From Malania oleifera (Eukaryota; Streptophyta; Magnoliopsida; Santalales; Ximeniaceae): a stretch of DNA of 64,000 nucleotides. Location of the stretch: the NCBI RefSeq assembly GCF_029873635.1, contig NC_080428.1:68319601-68383600 (forward strand), written 5' to 3'. The translations under genes were made by a program, and so were the position numbers. Of this stretch, positions 12,201-22,800 are shown piece after piece (position 1 is the first letter of the stretch; each line of letters begins with the position of its first letter). Below the pieces are notes generated by a model. The model saw only the letters and a list, made by a program, of their open reading frames with translations, did no database searches and was not told where the DNA came from.

Positions 12201-12264
12201 ATGGGGAAAAGATGTGAAGACATTCTTAGAAATACAAAACCGCATCCTAATTTCTGAACCTTAA
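4242..12264 (+). CDS. HAD-superfamily hydrolase (plant HDHD3-like), nine coding exons
   Basis: Joined exons: 4242-4341, 4453-4569, 4920-5002, 10126-10209, 10416-10491, 10607-10679, 11197-11270, 11893-11986, 12198-12264. All junctions are GT-AG, phases are consistent, and the total is 768 nt (255 aa plus TAA). HAD motifs: [10 protein letters not shown] (D49), [10 protein letters not shown] (S160), III YEKPD (K192), [17 protein letters not shown] (D217/D218). The product resembles the Arabidopsis HAD-like protein At2g41250 along its length. The Arg/Ser/Leu-rich first 40 residues could be an organellar transit peptide. Odd points: motif I has Gly51 where most HAD phosphatases have the second Asp. 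Intron 3 is 5.1 kb and holds a LINE. Exon 1 ends at a weak donor next to a (CT)18 run, so this exon and the start are the least certain; an alternative start is ATG 4443. Substrate unknown. Confidence 0.9.
4343..4378 (+). repeat. (CT)18 microsatellite at the HAD gene exon 1/intron 1 border
   Basis: An uninterrupted CT run of 36 bases begins one base after the proposed donor GT at 4342-4343. Intron 1 would be only 111 bases and largely pyrimidine. Length changes in the run would fall inside the intron and would not shift the frame if the proposed donor is right. Confidence 0.9.
5165..8558 (+). mobile_element. Decayed RTE-like LINE in intron 3 of the HAD gene
   Basis: Same strand as the host gene. 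In order: a GC-richer 5' part (5165-5420), endonuclease start with [10 protein letters not shown] and ICLQETK (about 5477-5571), RT blocks [15 protein letters not shown] (about 6890), [18 protein letters not shown] (about 7170), [18 protein letters not shown] (about 7265) and ADDIVLIDE (about 7547), a C-terminal block with GLECWATKK (about 7925), and a [11 protein letters not shown] tail (about 8213). The 3' end carries a short ACAAACAAAC repeat, not poly(A), which suits the RTE clade. Many stops and frameshifts interrupt the frame (for example 5573, 7149, 7466, 7690), so it cannot move by itself. The clade call rests on motif resemblance. Confidence 0.85.
6760..8105 (+). pseudogene. LINE reverse transcriptase remnant
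   Basis: Open pieces at 6760-7149, 7180-7467, 7464-7691 and 7848-8105 together cover the finger, palm and thumb of a non-LTR reverse transcriptase. The palm catalytic motif is present as ADDIV, and the FIDLEKAYD block supplies the first catalytic aspartate. The pieces are broken by stop codons and by a frame change around 7464. The C-terminal piece contains [13 protein letters not shown], typical of RTE/BovB-type LINEs. Confidence 0.85.
8565..9270. mobile_element. Candidate non-autonomous DNA transposon (MITE-like)
   Basis: About 700 bases of very A/T-rich DNA lie between imperfect inverted ends: GGCAGTTTGGTATC at the left and GATACCGAACAAACC at the right. Both sides are flanked by CTAAAG (8559-8564 and 9271-9276), a possible target duplication. 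It follows the LINE tail directly. No coding capacity is visible. The superfamily is not clear. Confidence 0.5.
9300..9510 (+). mobile_element. Second LINE, 5'-truncated 3' fragment
   Basis: The text from GGTGGGAAAGGTAGACC (about 9343) to GCCAACTCCATCAGTGGG (about 9461-9480) is a diverged copy of the LINE C-terminal tail at 8196-8340, in the same orientation. Only the last 200 bases or so are present, as is common for 5'-truncated LINE insertions. Confidence 0.7.
10661..10935 (+). repeat. 138-bp tandem duplication of exon 6 end plus donor site
   Basis: The sequence from ACCTCAATGTTTTACACCTG (10661) recurs at 10799 as ACCTCAATGTTGTAGACCTG, and similarity continues through CATTCTTGAGGACCA and AATTCCTTTAC. 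The unit contains the last 19 bases of HAD exon 6 and its splice donor, so a second donor (GT at 10818-10819, followed by AAGT) exists in intron 6. The copies are clearly diverged. Confidence 0.8.
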
Positions 12265-14429
12265 CTTCCAAGGGATTAAGTTTTGCATTGCATAGATCAG
12301 TGAGTAAGCTCTTTCTTCTTTTCTTCTCTCTTAAAATTTAGATTTTCTTTTTCCTGTTCTCATGAGTTACAGATTCATCACTATAAACTTTTGGACCTTA
12401 TCCTTTGAATGTTTAATGCATGTTGCAGTGTAGAAGGTGGTTCAAACTCTATCTCTCTCTCTCTCTGCATTGCTTGAGAAGCAAACATACTTAAGATTGA
12501 AAGTGGAGCAATAAAATTCCATAAGCATGCAATGAAAGATTTTGTTAGATTTTGGATGTTTCTGGTTGGCCACCTGCCATTTTCTTCTATTCCAGTTGTT
12601 ACTATGTTAAGTTTGCTAAGCTCAAACATCCGTCAAGCTTATGACAAGTTTGAATATACTTATTCAAACTTATTTTCTAAAAATCAACAAAACTCTCCTT
12701 CATATAGATGAGGAGCGAGAAAATATGTCATGGCATCTCGGAATATGCCTTCGACATAATTCCTGATCTCTTTTACAACTTTTGATAAAGTTAAAGCTGA
12801 TTGACAATGATAATACAACTAAAAATGATAATACAGATAAAGAGCTAATGATTGATTTAGTGGTCCTTCAGGTCCATTGATTCAATGGTTCTGTAGGAGA
12901 GTTGTTTGACAATGACAATACAAAAGCTTTAAATGATAATATAGATAAAGATAAAGTTGGGCACAGTAAAGATGCTTGATTCAGTGGTCCTTCAAGTTCA
13001 TTGCTTCAATGGTCCTTTAGTGGTTCATTGCTTTAGTCCTCTTTAGTTGGATAGATAGTTATTATCTCCAGGTCTTTGATTGTTTCATTACATTTTATTT
13101 GTTCCACATAATAAAGTATCAACCTGTTTATTAGGTAGGTTAAGTGAAAAATCACTGAAGATGCGGCCTATTATATTTTACGACCAAATTGATTTGAAAA
13201 TTTTACTAAATATAAGAAAAAAAAAATCTAGTAAATTAAATTATCATATAGTTTGAAAAAAATCTACACAATTGTGTTATAATAAAGATTTTAATAATAT
13301 TATTGGAAAGGTATTGAAACAAAATTCTATTATATTTTGCTGCCTCAAAAAATTTAAAAAAAAAAATCAACAGCTTATTTACTAAAGTAAATTTTCTATA
13401 AATTTTATATAAATGATTTTGCATTATAAATTAAACAGACATACAAACGAGTTTTTCAACAAGCTCACAATCAAGCTGTAATCTAGCAACAAAATCAAGT
13501 TGTATCATGTTTAAGAATAGCTTTTTATGATTAAATGATTTTAAATGTAAAGTTTAAAATTTTCTATTCAATTAACTAAAAGAATGGTAATTGAACCAAA
13601 CTAAACTCCAAATTACTCATTCAAAGAATGTCTATTTTTAATAATAAATTAATTATAATAGAAAATTTTGATACATTACATTTTTTTAAAAGTGCCAACA
13701 GTTTCCACTATAAAAAAATTGTTAATTTTTTATTTCATAGCATGAAACCATAGAAGGATTCACCATTTTCACAATGACAGTGTTCATTCACATCTTATTT
13801 CATGTTGAATAAAATAATACAAAAATAGTAACTTCAAAATAAATTACGTCTATATACAAATTTTATTGCATTTATTATATTTCATCATTTTCTTAGAAAT
13901 AAATACTTTGTGAACCAAATGTATCCTTATTATTTTAAAGAGGGGCGGGGGGGGTGAAGCATGCTCTACAGTGCCAACATTTTTAGGAGTTTGGAATCTT
14001 GCTGTGATGTAGAATTCACAAAAACCTATATATTTTCCTTGTACTTTCCATCTATTTGGCAAGAATTATTACAACTATTTACTAGTCTATTTATGAGAAC
14101 CAATTAATCCAAATATATAAGGGAAAATCATATAAAATTTTTTTGTGGTTAACCAAAAAATAAAAAATCATCTCTTAATTTAAGCAATGAAAAGTTACAA
14201 CATAGTTTTCTTGATAGAAATCAATATTTTAAATGCAGATGCTATTTTATGATTAAAAATACTCTTAAATGAGAATACTTTTTTAAAAAGTTATAAAAAA
14301 CTATATATCATAATTTTATGTAAATTATATGTCACAATTCTTTAAATAGACTATTTTTGGGCATAAACATGGAATTAAGCTCATGTAAGTGCCAAGGATT
14401 GATCATGTTTTTCAACTCAAATTATTAAG
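12265..14429. other. AT-rich intergenic DNA downstream of the HAD gene
   Basis: No gene is supported here. The first few hundred bases presumably hold the 3' UTR of the HAD gene. Between about 12795 and 13040 a block with GACAATGATAATAC, TTTAGTGGTCCTTCA and ATTCAATGGT is repeated once in diverged form with a spacing of about 105-130 bases. The rest is AT-rich with short poly(A)/poly(T) runs and no recognised element. Confidence 0.6.
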
Positions 14430-14725
14430 GACTCATCATTGCAATCTGATTGCAGCATTTGCAATATACTCCGATTTCTTTTGCTTACTCTATGAAATTT
14501 TCACTTAAAATTTATACAAAAGACAAATAAAAATAATTAATAATATTTAAGTAATTGATACAATTGTCACAACGTCCGACTCATCATTGCAATCTGATTG
14601 CAGCATTTGCAATATACTCCGATTTCTTTTGCTTACTCTATGAAATTTTCACTTAAAATTTATACAAAAGACAAATAAAAATAATTAATAATATATAAGT
14701 AATTGATACAATTGTCACAACGTCC
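14430..14725. repeat. 148-bp perfect-period tandem duplication
   Basis: The block starting GACTCATCATTGCAATCTG and ending CACAACGTCC occurs at 14430-14577 and again immediately at 14578-14725. By eye I see only a change near the end (AATATTTAAG versus AATATATAAG), so the duplication is recent. It is noncoding. Confidence 0.9.
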
Positions 14726-14854
14726 CGGAGTAGGGTTCGGAATGGAAAGAGATGACAATAATATTGGTGGTTTGATGGAGTCATCACTAACATATTATTT
14801 TCTCAGGTGTTGTTAGTTCACCTAATTACTACTCATTGATTGGTTTTTAGACTA

Positions 14855-15133
14855 GTACTAAGGTCAAAGAACCAGTAATCTCAATATGCTTTTACCAAAG
14901 TTGGGATCAAGAATATAGTTATGTGAGGGGAAGGTATTAGCACCCCTTACACACCTATTTTACAAATGACCTAATTAACTATGAATTACCTCAAACTAAA
15001 TTAGAAAGTCCTTAATTAACTCCTTAACAATCCAATAAACATTAAAATTTTAAAATAAAATAAAAAATCAAGTGCGATTTAGAAATGTCTAATAAGACCT
15101 CCAAAGTAAGGGAGACTTGTTAGAAAAACCCCC
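14855..15133. repeat. Repeat copy A, gypsy-type leader sequence
   Basis: This AT-rich segment contains GCTTTTACCAAAGTTGGGA and GAAGGTATTAGCACCCCTT. A diverged direct copy lies at 16245-16512 on the other side of a copia fragment. Similar sequence (read on the minus strand, GGGGTGCTAATACCTTCC) is common near 5' LTRs of plant gypsy elements. That orientation agrees with the minus-strand LTR start at 24310. Confidence 0.55.
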
Positions 15134-15688
15134 TTAAAATTGTAATTTGTGATGTTGGAGATGTGGCTCATATTAAGTGGAACGCATGTGCTGGGGAAGC
15201 ACGATGATGCAAAGAACAAGGAAGTTAGTTGTAGGATCAAACTGTTGATGGTTTCAGTCTACAACAAGAATACCTCTTGGTATTTAACCGTCAACGATTT
15301 GCCTGAAACCGTCGACAGCTTCGTTTGGCACAGGTTACGGATTTTTGAATTTAGTGATCAGTAGATTGGGGGATTCTGAGGTTTTTCCTCTGAGATTTGC
15401 TATAGAAGTGTTTTAGATGTATTCTAAGTCTTCTGTGTGCATAGGGTTAGATATATAAACTATATTTATAACACTTAATGTAAACTTTACAATCTAATAG
15501 TGAAAATAAGTCGTTTGCTCCCGTAGACGTAAGCACAATACCAAACCACGAAATTTCTTGTGTCTTTGATTTTATTGTTTTCCTTTATTTTCATTGTGAT
15601 TGATTGTTCTGTATATTCATCGTTGAGTGCTTGAATTGCTCGTTCCGATTCGATTTGTGTGTGTTTCTATTGCGCATTTAAATCAACA

Positions 15689-15702
15689 ATTGGTATCAAA
15701 GC
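15689..15702 (+). promoter_or_regulatory. copia primer-binding site (initiator tRNA-Met type)
   Basis: TGGTATCAAAGC lies two bases after the LTR end CAACA. It matches the usual TGGTATCAGAGC complement of the initiator tRNA-Met 3' end except for one base. Confidence 0.85.
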
Positions 15703-15877
15703 TATTGGTTGCAATGGTTAAGATTTTTCTGCAAAGTTTGAGATTGGTAAGTTTTATGGAATAATAAATTTCGTACTTTGGCAAAGGAGGGTTAAGGACG
15801 TGTTGATACAATAAGGTATGGTGAAAGCACTATATAGGAAATAGCCAGAGGGCATTGACGACCTGAGTTGGAAGGAG

Positions 15878-16232
15878 TTGGAAGCGAAAGCTATGGCTAC
15901 TATCAGGTTGTGTCTAACCGATGACGTGATGTATCACATCATGGATGAGGAATCACCGGCGACAGTTGGGCTAAAATTGGAGAGTCGATACATGTCTAAG
16001 TCTTTATCAAACAAGTTGTATCTTAAGCAAAGACTTTATTGGCTTAAGATGGAAGAGGGTTCAGACCTGAATAAACACATCAACGTATTTAATTAGATCA
16101 TCAACAATCTGAAGCGAATTGATGTAAAGCTCGAGGATGAAGACAAAGCGTTGATACTGCTAAATTCCCTACCTATGTCTCCTACGTATGATAATCTAGT
16201 TACAACTCTGACATGGGGGAAAGAGTTGATGT
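15878..16232 (+). pseudogene. copia Gag fragment (UBN2-type)
   Basis: The frame shows KAMATIRLCLTDDVMYHI, LKLESRYMSKSLSNKLYLKQ, LYWLKMEEGSDLNKHINVF and, after one stop codon, RIDVKLEDEDKALILLNSLP. This is the classic order of copia Gag and covers roughly its middle half. The frame is lost after WGKELMSLD at about 16240, where copy B of the flanking repeat begins. Confidence 0.85.
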
Positions 16233-16244
16233 CTCTAGACTAAA

Positions 16245-16512
16245 ATTAAGGCTAAGGAACCAGTAGCCTAGGTCTGCTTTTACCAAAATTGAGATTGGGA
16301 GTACAGTTATGTGAGAGGAAGTTATTAGCACCCCCTATACACCTATTCTATGAACTACCTCAAATTGAATTAGATAGTCTTTAATCCTAAACAATCCAAT
16401 GAACATTAAAATTTTAAAAGAAAATACAAAATCAAGTGTGATTTAGGATTGTTCAATAAGAACTCCAAATGAGAGGTCTTATTACATAAACCCCCCTCAA
16501 AATTGTTATAGG
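16245..16512. repeat. Repeat copy B, gypsy-type leader sequence
   Basis: A diverged direct copy of 14855-15133, recognisable from GGCTAAGGAACCAGTAG to ACCCCCCTCAAAATTGTTA. It joins directly to the broken end of the copia gag at about 16240. It extends further right than copy A before similarity ends. Confidence 0.6.
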
Positions 16513-17149
16513 TTCGGTTTGAAACACCTCTTTATCCTTTATTTTATCATTACGTCACACACATGCCCACGCATACGAAAATATGATATATACAAATATT
16601 AAATGATCATGCAAATACACTAAGTTTAATAAAAAATGGATCTTCAAAATATTCCCAAATTTCTAAAAAATTTTCAAAAATTCTCTAGAATTTTTCAATT
16701 TTTTTTTACAATTTTCTAGGATTTTTAAAGAATTTTCTCCTTTTATTTATTTTTGGTAATTTTTTTCACTTTTTTTGGTTCCCTAAGTCAAAAATGACTC
16801 AAAGATTATTTTTTCTAATTTTTTTTTCTATTGTTTCTTGATTTTTTTAATTTTTTAATTATTTTTCCTAATTTTTTAAATCAAGAATAAATTAAAATTA
16901 AAAAATTAAAAAATAGGGCGATCCAGGGAAGTCAGGCTGGTTCAACCAATTTGAACCAAGTCAACTGAACTAGGCTGCCACGTGTTAGCCATCCATGGCA
17001 ACACGTGGCAACATACAATATTCTTTTTTTTATTTTTTATTTTTTATTTTTTTTAAATTTAAAAGACAACACGTGGTAGGAGATGTTAAACTTTTCCCTC
17101 TCCAACCACTATATTTATTAGCAGGGCTCTCCCTTCTTCGGATTCTTCT
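16513..17149. other. T-rich segment, probably part of a host LTR
   Basis: No gene. The segment is T-rich (16600-16910) and then carries three ACACGTGG or CACGTG core motifs (about 16979, 17003, 17070), which are G-box-like. It is interrupted at 17149 by the solo LTR insertion and resumes at 23836. Confidence 0.5.
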
Positions 17150-18851
17150 TGTGACGCTCTGATTTTCATACCATTTTTTTCCATACATATAAAACATAAT
17201 AATCACATATCGGCCACGTCAATCCCTGATACCATAACACAAAACCCGACTTGAATAGGGTACTGGGTACACAGTCATCATCATATTCACAACCTAACAG
17301 CGGAAGTTTTATATATATATATGTACATACGACAGCGAATACACATACTAGAGTACCAACCATCGAAAAATACAAGTCTTACACAAAATACTCTAGGGAA
17401 ATCAAATCTCCCTAGCTCAAAACACTCACCGTGTCTACTCAGGATATCCACTCCCCTCTACCTCGGAACTCTATCACCAGGTCTATCTCGGTTTCTTGAA
17501 ATATTTAAATGATTAGAAGAGACACATCTCAGTAAGACGGAATAAATTATCTATAGTGTGTGGCAGTATGAATTTCATTATATCATAACATATAATCATA
17601 TCAGTGATAGTATCTTCTGAAAAAAAAAATATATCATTTCCACATTTGTAATCATATAGATATACAATACAAGCTTTCATTTTACTTTCATTTCCAAATC
17701 CATTCATACACAACTCATGTTTACCATTGAAGTTCCTAAAAAATAGGGAAACTTATCCGCCCATACAAGTAGCTTCCCTTTGTCATGATATCGTTTGTAT
17801 TCTTACTCGAATAACTCGGGTTCGACAACAACTGATACTTATCTGGGCACTCACCTTACTCAGTAAATCCTCAAGCGGAGTGTTTTACTTTGCTTTAATT
17901 ATTTATATTATTAACTTACATTATTTCATTCACATTTTCGTTTCATTACCATTTTCATTTCATTTCATTTCACATCTAGCTCATGAGTATCCTCGATAAC
18001 CAATACATCCGTGTTTGTAACTCATGGTTGTCCTGAGGATATCTCTCCACGTCATGCTTCCCCCCATGAATAGGATTGTATGGCCCGAAGATTGGATCTA
18101 ACCGCAGTTGACCGACCTAGTTAGATCAAAATATCATCTCATATATCCCATGTCTGTAGTATGACTGGCTGGCCTATAGCCCTAATTCGGACTCAAGGGG
18201 CACAACAACTCTACTAAACAGTTCAGTCGACTATCATATCACATGCTTCACGAGTCCGTGTGGTTGCACCGTCTCCAATAGCAACGGTACCATGCTCATT
18301 ATCACAACCCATCATTAGGGTTTCCATATCCATCCATCAGGGTTATCACTATCACATATCCGCAAATATTATGTGGTATTGGCATTTCATCATTCATATT
18401 TTTGTACTCATATTTCAAAATTTTACATTTCAATTCTTACAATTCAATATTCATATTGTAAAATTTTACATTGCATTATTTCCCATTCTCATATTCTCAT
18501 ATTCATATTACATACCAGTATTCACATATCATTAGTCTCATTGTGTTGACCCTATTGGTCACATCCCATTTTGATCATAACAAATACCTTGACATTTAAT
18601 GTCTGTTAAGTTTGTGTGCAAGTTTAATTATCAGATCATATGCTGGCACATAAGAAGACTTGAAGGCTAAAGACCCTGAAGACTCATTGTAATTTATATT
18701 TTGTGTAATTTGGGTCTATAATAGTAATATAGGGGAAAAGTGTAATGACCCAGAGGAATTATGGTATTTTAAATAATGATAAAGAGGGGGGAAATAGAAG
18801 TTGGAAGGGAAAAGAAAGGGGCAGTAGGCCTTATCGACAAACGCGAATGGG

Positions 18852-18973
18852 CTCGTCGACGAGGACGTGTCTCGTCGACGAGAAAATACCGAAAAAGGGT
18901 TTTGGGTGATTCTGAATTTCATCGATGAGGCGAGAGTTTGTCGACAAGTCTTCTTCTTGGCCTCGTCGACGAG
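18852..18973 (+). promoter_or_regulatory. Palindrome cluster upstream of gypsy LTR TATA box
   Basis: CTCGTCGACGAG occurs at 18852-18863, 18871-18882 and 18962-18973, with weaker relatives (TTGTCGACAAG near 18938, TTATCGACAAA near 18984) in between. The cluster ends 30 bases before TATAAATA at 19003. The spacing and repetition suggest binding sites for a dimeric factor, but this is an inference. Confidence 0.6.
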
Positions 18974-19634
18974 ATGACGTGGCTTATCGACAAAGGCCCA
19001 TGTATAAATAGTGGTTAAACGCGATTTTCAGCTTATTTTGGCCGCAGAATTCACTCTCTCTTCCCCTTCGGTTTCTCCTCCTTCTCTCTAAGTTTCTGGG
19101 CCGAATTTATGCCGGTTCGACGATCTGAAACTACCATGACACTCTTGGAAGAGTTCTCTTCAAATCTGTTGGAGTGAATCGTTGGTGGGGCTGAATTAGA
19201 AACCATTCCAGATTCAGGGTTAGGCTTTCTACTCAATATTTGGCTATTTGACAATTGTAAGAAACATAGTACGCGAAAAAATACTGAACTTTAGTTCTGA
19301 AAAATGTTGTTTTCAGGATATTGAACGAGGAACCCTACGGGTGCAGAAGTATTTCTCTTAGGGGTTTTTCAGGAATCAAGTAGGGGGATAAACTAAGTTA
19401 GTTATTTTATGAAAATGTATGTATGTTATTACAGCATTTGATTTTAGGAAAATAAATATAATTATATATGTTTTATATTTGAAAAATACTGCTAAAAATG
19501 ATGGTATATGTTAAATATACGAAAAACATATTTCGTGTGGCATGAGTGAAAATTATAATGAAATAATGTTTTCTGGGAATATGATAAGGATATGAATTTT
19601 AAAATGAAAAACCGGTGTACGAGATGAGATTTTT

Positions 19635-19870
19635 ATATGTTTGCCGATGTATAGGCCGAGCTATGGATATGTTTTGCCAGCGTACAGGTCGTGCTATGTA
19701 TATGATTTGTCGGCGTACGGGCCGAGCTATGGATATGTTTTGCCGGCGTACGGGTTGTGCTATGTATATGATTTGTCGGCGTACGAGCCGAGTTATGGAT
19801 ATGATATGCTAGCGTACGGGCTGAGTTATGGATATGATTTGCCGGCGTATGGGTCGAGCTATGGTAAAAT
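19635..19870 (+). repeat. 33-bp tandem array, about seven units
   Basis: Units of the type GGCCGAGCTATGGATATG plus TTTTGCCGGCGTACG repeat with a 33-base period. Alternate units share variants (GGATATG versus GTATATG), which points to a 66-bp higher-order unit. Because 33 is divisible by three, two frames stay open, giving 11-residue peptide repeats, but no protein resemblance is seen. It lies in the R/U5 part of the inner gypsy LTR. Confidence 0.85.
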
Positions 19871-22800
19871 GTGAAATATCAGCATACAGATCGATGATTT
19901 TCATAATATACATATATATATATATATGCAAAACGACATGATGATATTGATTTAGCAATTAATAGTATGAAATATTCATGTACCACAGTTTAATTATATG
20001 TTATATGTTATCAGAACCTAGTTGACTTAGTCTAGGCTAGCACTTGCACGGTACCGATGCTATGTATTCATGATTCATCATGATATTTGTGTTAACGCCG
20101 CTGTACGGAGTGGTGTGAGATTGGATGGTCGATGTGGTTTTAAAAAGTGTGAGCGCCCCTGGTGTACGGAAACCAGGTCTGGCAGACCCATCGGACTTAC
20201 AGACTGTACTCTTGACTTAATAGTGGTCGGTCAACCATTGTCAGGTCCCACCTTCAGACCACACAACCTAGTCATGTAGGGGTAATACATGACAACAGTC
20301 AACTAACCTACTAGGATTATTTTTGTATTATTATTATATGAGATGAGTTATGCTATGAGAATACAGTATGTTATGTTATGTTGTGATTATATATGTTTTT
20401 CCCAGAAATATATATACAATTTTACTGGTTATGTTCATGATTATATATATATATCACAGAAATGCTCATATTGCCACACACTAGTGTTAGTTTATTTCCC
20501 TTACTGAGAGGTGTCTCACCCCGAATTTTATAAATATTTTTGGAGCCCCTAATAGGAGAGTGAGTAAAGCTCCACTAATATAATACCATTGATTTGCCCT
20601 CTTTGAAGGGTAAGTTTTGGTGGGGACAGTTGGATTTTGTGGGCGATGTCTCTAAGTCTTTCTTATTTGGGATGTGTATATAATGGATGTAGTAACTGGT
20701 ATTATGATGGATGGTATTGTGTATGGTGTTATGAGTTATTATGATTTTTTGTATTTCCTGGTGCATAGGCTTCCGTTTTGTATTTCTTTTATATCCCTGG
20801 TACCTACGGGTTCAGGTGGATTATGTTTTTATTATATTATGAAAAAAAAAATCTATGAAAATTAAGCAGGTCGTCACAAAAGGTCTGTAATAATTTGCAT
20901 TGCATGCATGTAGGAACTTATAAGCTCAAGACCTTAGAGAAGACCTTAGGGATCACCCTTCGATCGACCGACGCCAGGTTTTTTGGCATGCTTAAAGAGA
21001 CCTTAGAAAGACCCTAGGTTCTAGCACTTGCACGTAAGAAAGTCCCCAACATCACTTATCATATCAGGGGAATCAATTCAAGCTAAAAATGAACTTAATT
21101 GAAAACATTGAGAGGGTTTGGGCGACTAAACCTATGTCGTGTTAAACGGCTCGAACGACCGAACAAGTCAATATGTTGACTTGGTGTTCGTGCACCCGAA
21201 CCTGTGTCAGGTTCCTTTTCTACAACCCAGGTGCCCGAACGATTACGTTCAAAATGGGCTCGAGCGAACGAATTGGTCAGCTTGGTTAACCGAACTTGAA
21301 GTCAAGCACCCGAACTAACGAACAAATGCTACTGACTTTTGTTCGGCCGACCAACTCACTCTTTGGGCACCCAAACCACTAAAAGTTGGTTTTTTTGACT
21401 GTGTCTATTCGGGCACCCGAACTTTGCGGGTTAAAATATTTTTACTGATTATTTTCAAAAAGGTAAATGGGGTTAATTTTTGTAAACCTGTTTTAAAATT
21501 TTTTAATTATACCCATTGTGTCCCAACGGTCAAAAAATCCTCCTTGCCTATAAATACCTATTCATTTGTCATAATTAGCAAGGATTAGCAAAATTTGATT
21601 AGGGCAAAATTCTCTCAAAATCCAAAACCCTATTTTAGCCTATACTACTCCAAAACACTCATACACATCATCTTTCTTGATCTTGCAAGTGTTGTGAGTA
21701 TATTTTGTGTGCTTGTGCTTCATTTATACTTGCTAATGCTCTCATTAGATTATATTGATTGTTTGATTTTATTGAGAGTAGAAGCATCATGTTCTTCCAC
21801 TGATTTAACTTGATAAGTCTTGTGTGGGAAGACTTGGAAGGTTGTGATTCTTACATTGTCATTGCAAGTAACCTAAGCCTATACTTTTGTGTGCAAAAAT
21901 CATTTTCAAAACTTGTTTTCAAACAACTTTTGTGCTCGCTACATTGAAGAAAATATTTTTGAGTTTGTTTAAATATTATTGCTAACATCTTTGGAATCAT
22001 AATCTGATATTGAGATATAGTTTATCTGGTTTTCAAAGAATAGTTTATTTGATATACACTCTTATGCTTGATTAGATAAAGTCGTTATTCTGAGTGTTGA
22101 TTGCACACGTAGAGCATCGAGCTTATAGTTCATACATCATTGAGGTGCATTGATTATATTGAGCGTATTTGGATACATATCTGCTTTACATGAAATCATA
22201 ATCATTGTACCAGTTTGTTTGTGAAAAATACTGTGGCATTTCTAGGCGTGGCCTAAGGGGGCGGTAATCCAACCCGGTAAGGATTGTGTAAAGGTTGGGG
22301 TCAGCCCTATGAATTTGACCTAGGGCCTTCTCTGCCCCGCAAGGAGAGTTTGTAAAGGTTGAGGTCGGCCCTGTGGTAATTGACCTTGTTGTATTAGATG
22401 CCACTCCACCCGTTAAGTGGGCATTAGTGGAATCCTCGAGATTGTGAGCTAGAGGCAGGGACATAGGCACAGTTGGCCAAACCCCGACAACATTTCTTGT
22501 GCGTGCTTTTAATTTCCGCATTTTAAATTCCAGTACATGAATGTTTATATTTTACTATTGTGAATGATTGGATTTATAATTGCATAGACAGACCCTAGGT
22601 TGAGTAAAATAGTTGTTAAACTGATTGACCTATGCGATAATTTTTAAATATCCAATTCACCCCCCCCCCCCCCTTTTTTGGGAATACACCAAAGCTAACA
22701 CATTGTAGCATTATCATTGCAATGTTCACAGTTTCAGTAATCACCACTTATTTCATCATTTCAATGGTATTTCATCAATTCAATACTCATTTCATCTCAT

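Larger units (their letters stand above)
15153..16240 (+). mobile_element. Truncated copia element: 5' LTR, primer site and gag start
   Basis: An LTR runs from TGTTGGAGATG (15153) to AATCAACA (15688). TGGTATCAAAGC (15691-15702) then matches the plant initiator-Met primer site with one change. Gag follows, including the open piece 15878-16096 and its continuation past a TAG at about 16095 (IINNLKRIDVKLEDEDKALILLNSLP). The element stops at about 16240 inside gag; protease, integrase, RT and 3' LTR are missing. It is flanked by direct repeat copies A and B. Confidence 0.85.
18741..20878 (+). mobile_element. Inner Ty3/gypsy solo LTR (2138 bp)
   Basis: It starts TGTAATGACCCAG and ends GGTCGTCACA, with inverted ends. 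The flanks are AAAAG on the left (18736-18740) and AAAGG on the right, or AAAAG if the last A of the LTR is counted, so the 5-bp duplication is nearly perfect. Three CTCGTCGACGAG palindromes (18852, 18871, 18962) lie upstream of a TATA box (TATAAATA, 19003-19010). A 33-bp tandem array lies in the transcribed part. No internal coding region is present. Confidence 0.85.
18544..22700 (+). mobile_element. Copia solo LTR (Sirevirus-like) with nested gypsy LTR
   Basis: It starts TGTTGACCCTATTGG and ends AAAGCTAACA; the flanks CATTG (18539-18543) and CATTG (22701-22705) form a perfect 5-bp target duplication. Without the inner insertion the LTR is about 2.0 kb. The long LTR and the C-run (about 22661-22674) just before the end resemble Sirevirus-type copia LTRs; the lineage is an inference. 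The orientation is the one that puts this C-run at the 3' end. No coding sequence is present. The 111-aa minus-strand ORF at 22186-22521 is not protein-like. Confidence 0.85.

Noticed and set aside
19635-19870. CRISPR-like or coding repeat array
   Set aside because: Units are directly adjacent without unique spacers, in a plant LTR. The two open frames are a side effect of the 33-base period.
22186-22521. 111-aa minus-strand frame in the copia solo LTR
   Set aside because: It lies fully inside an LTR, has no family resemblance, and is explained by a locally GC-richer segment.
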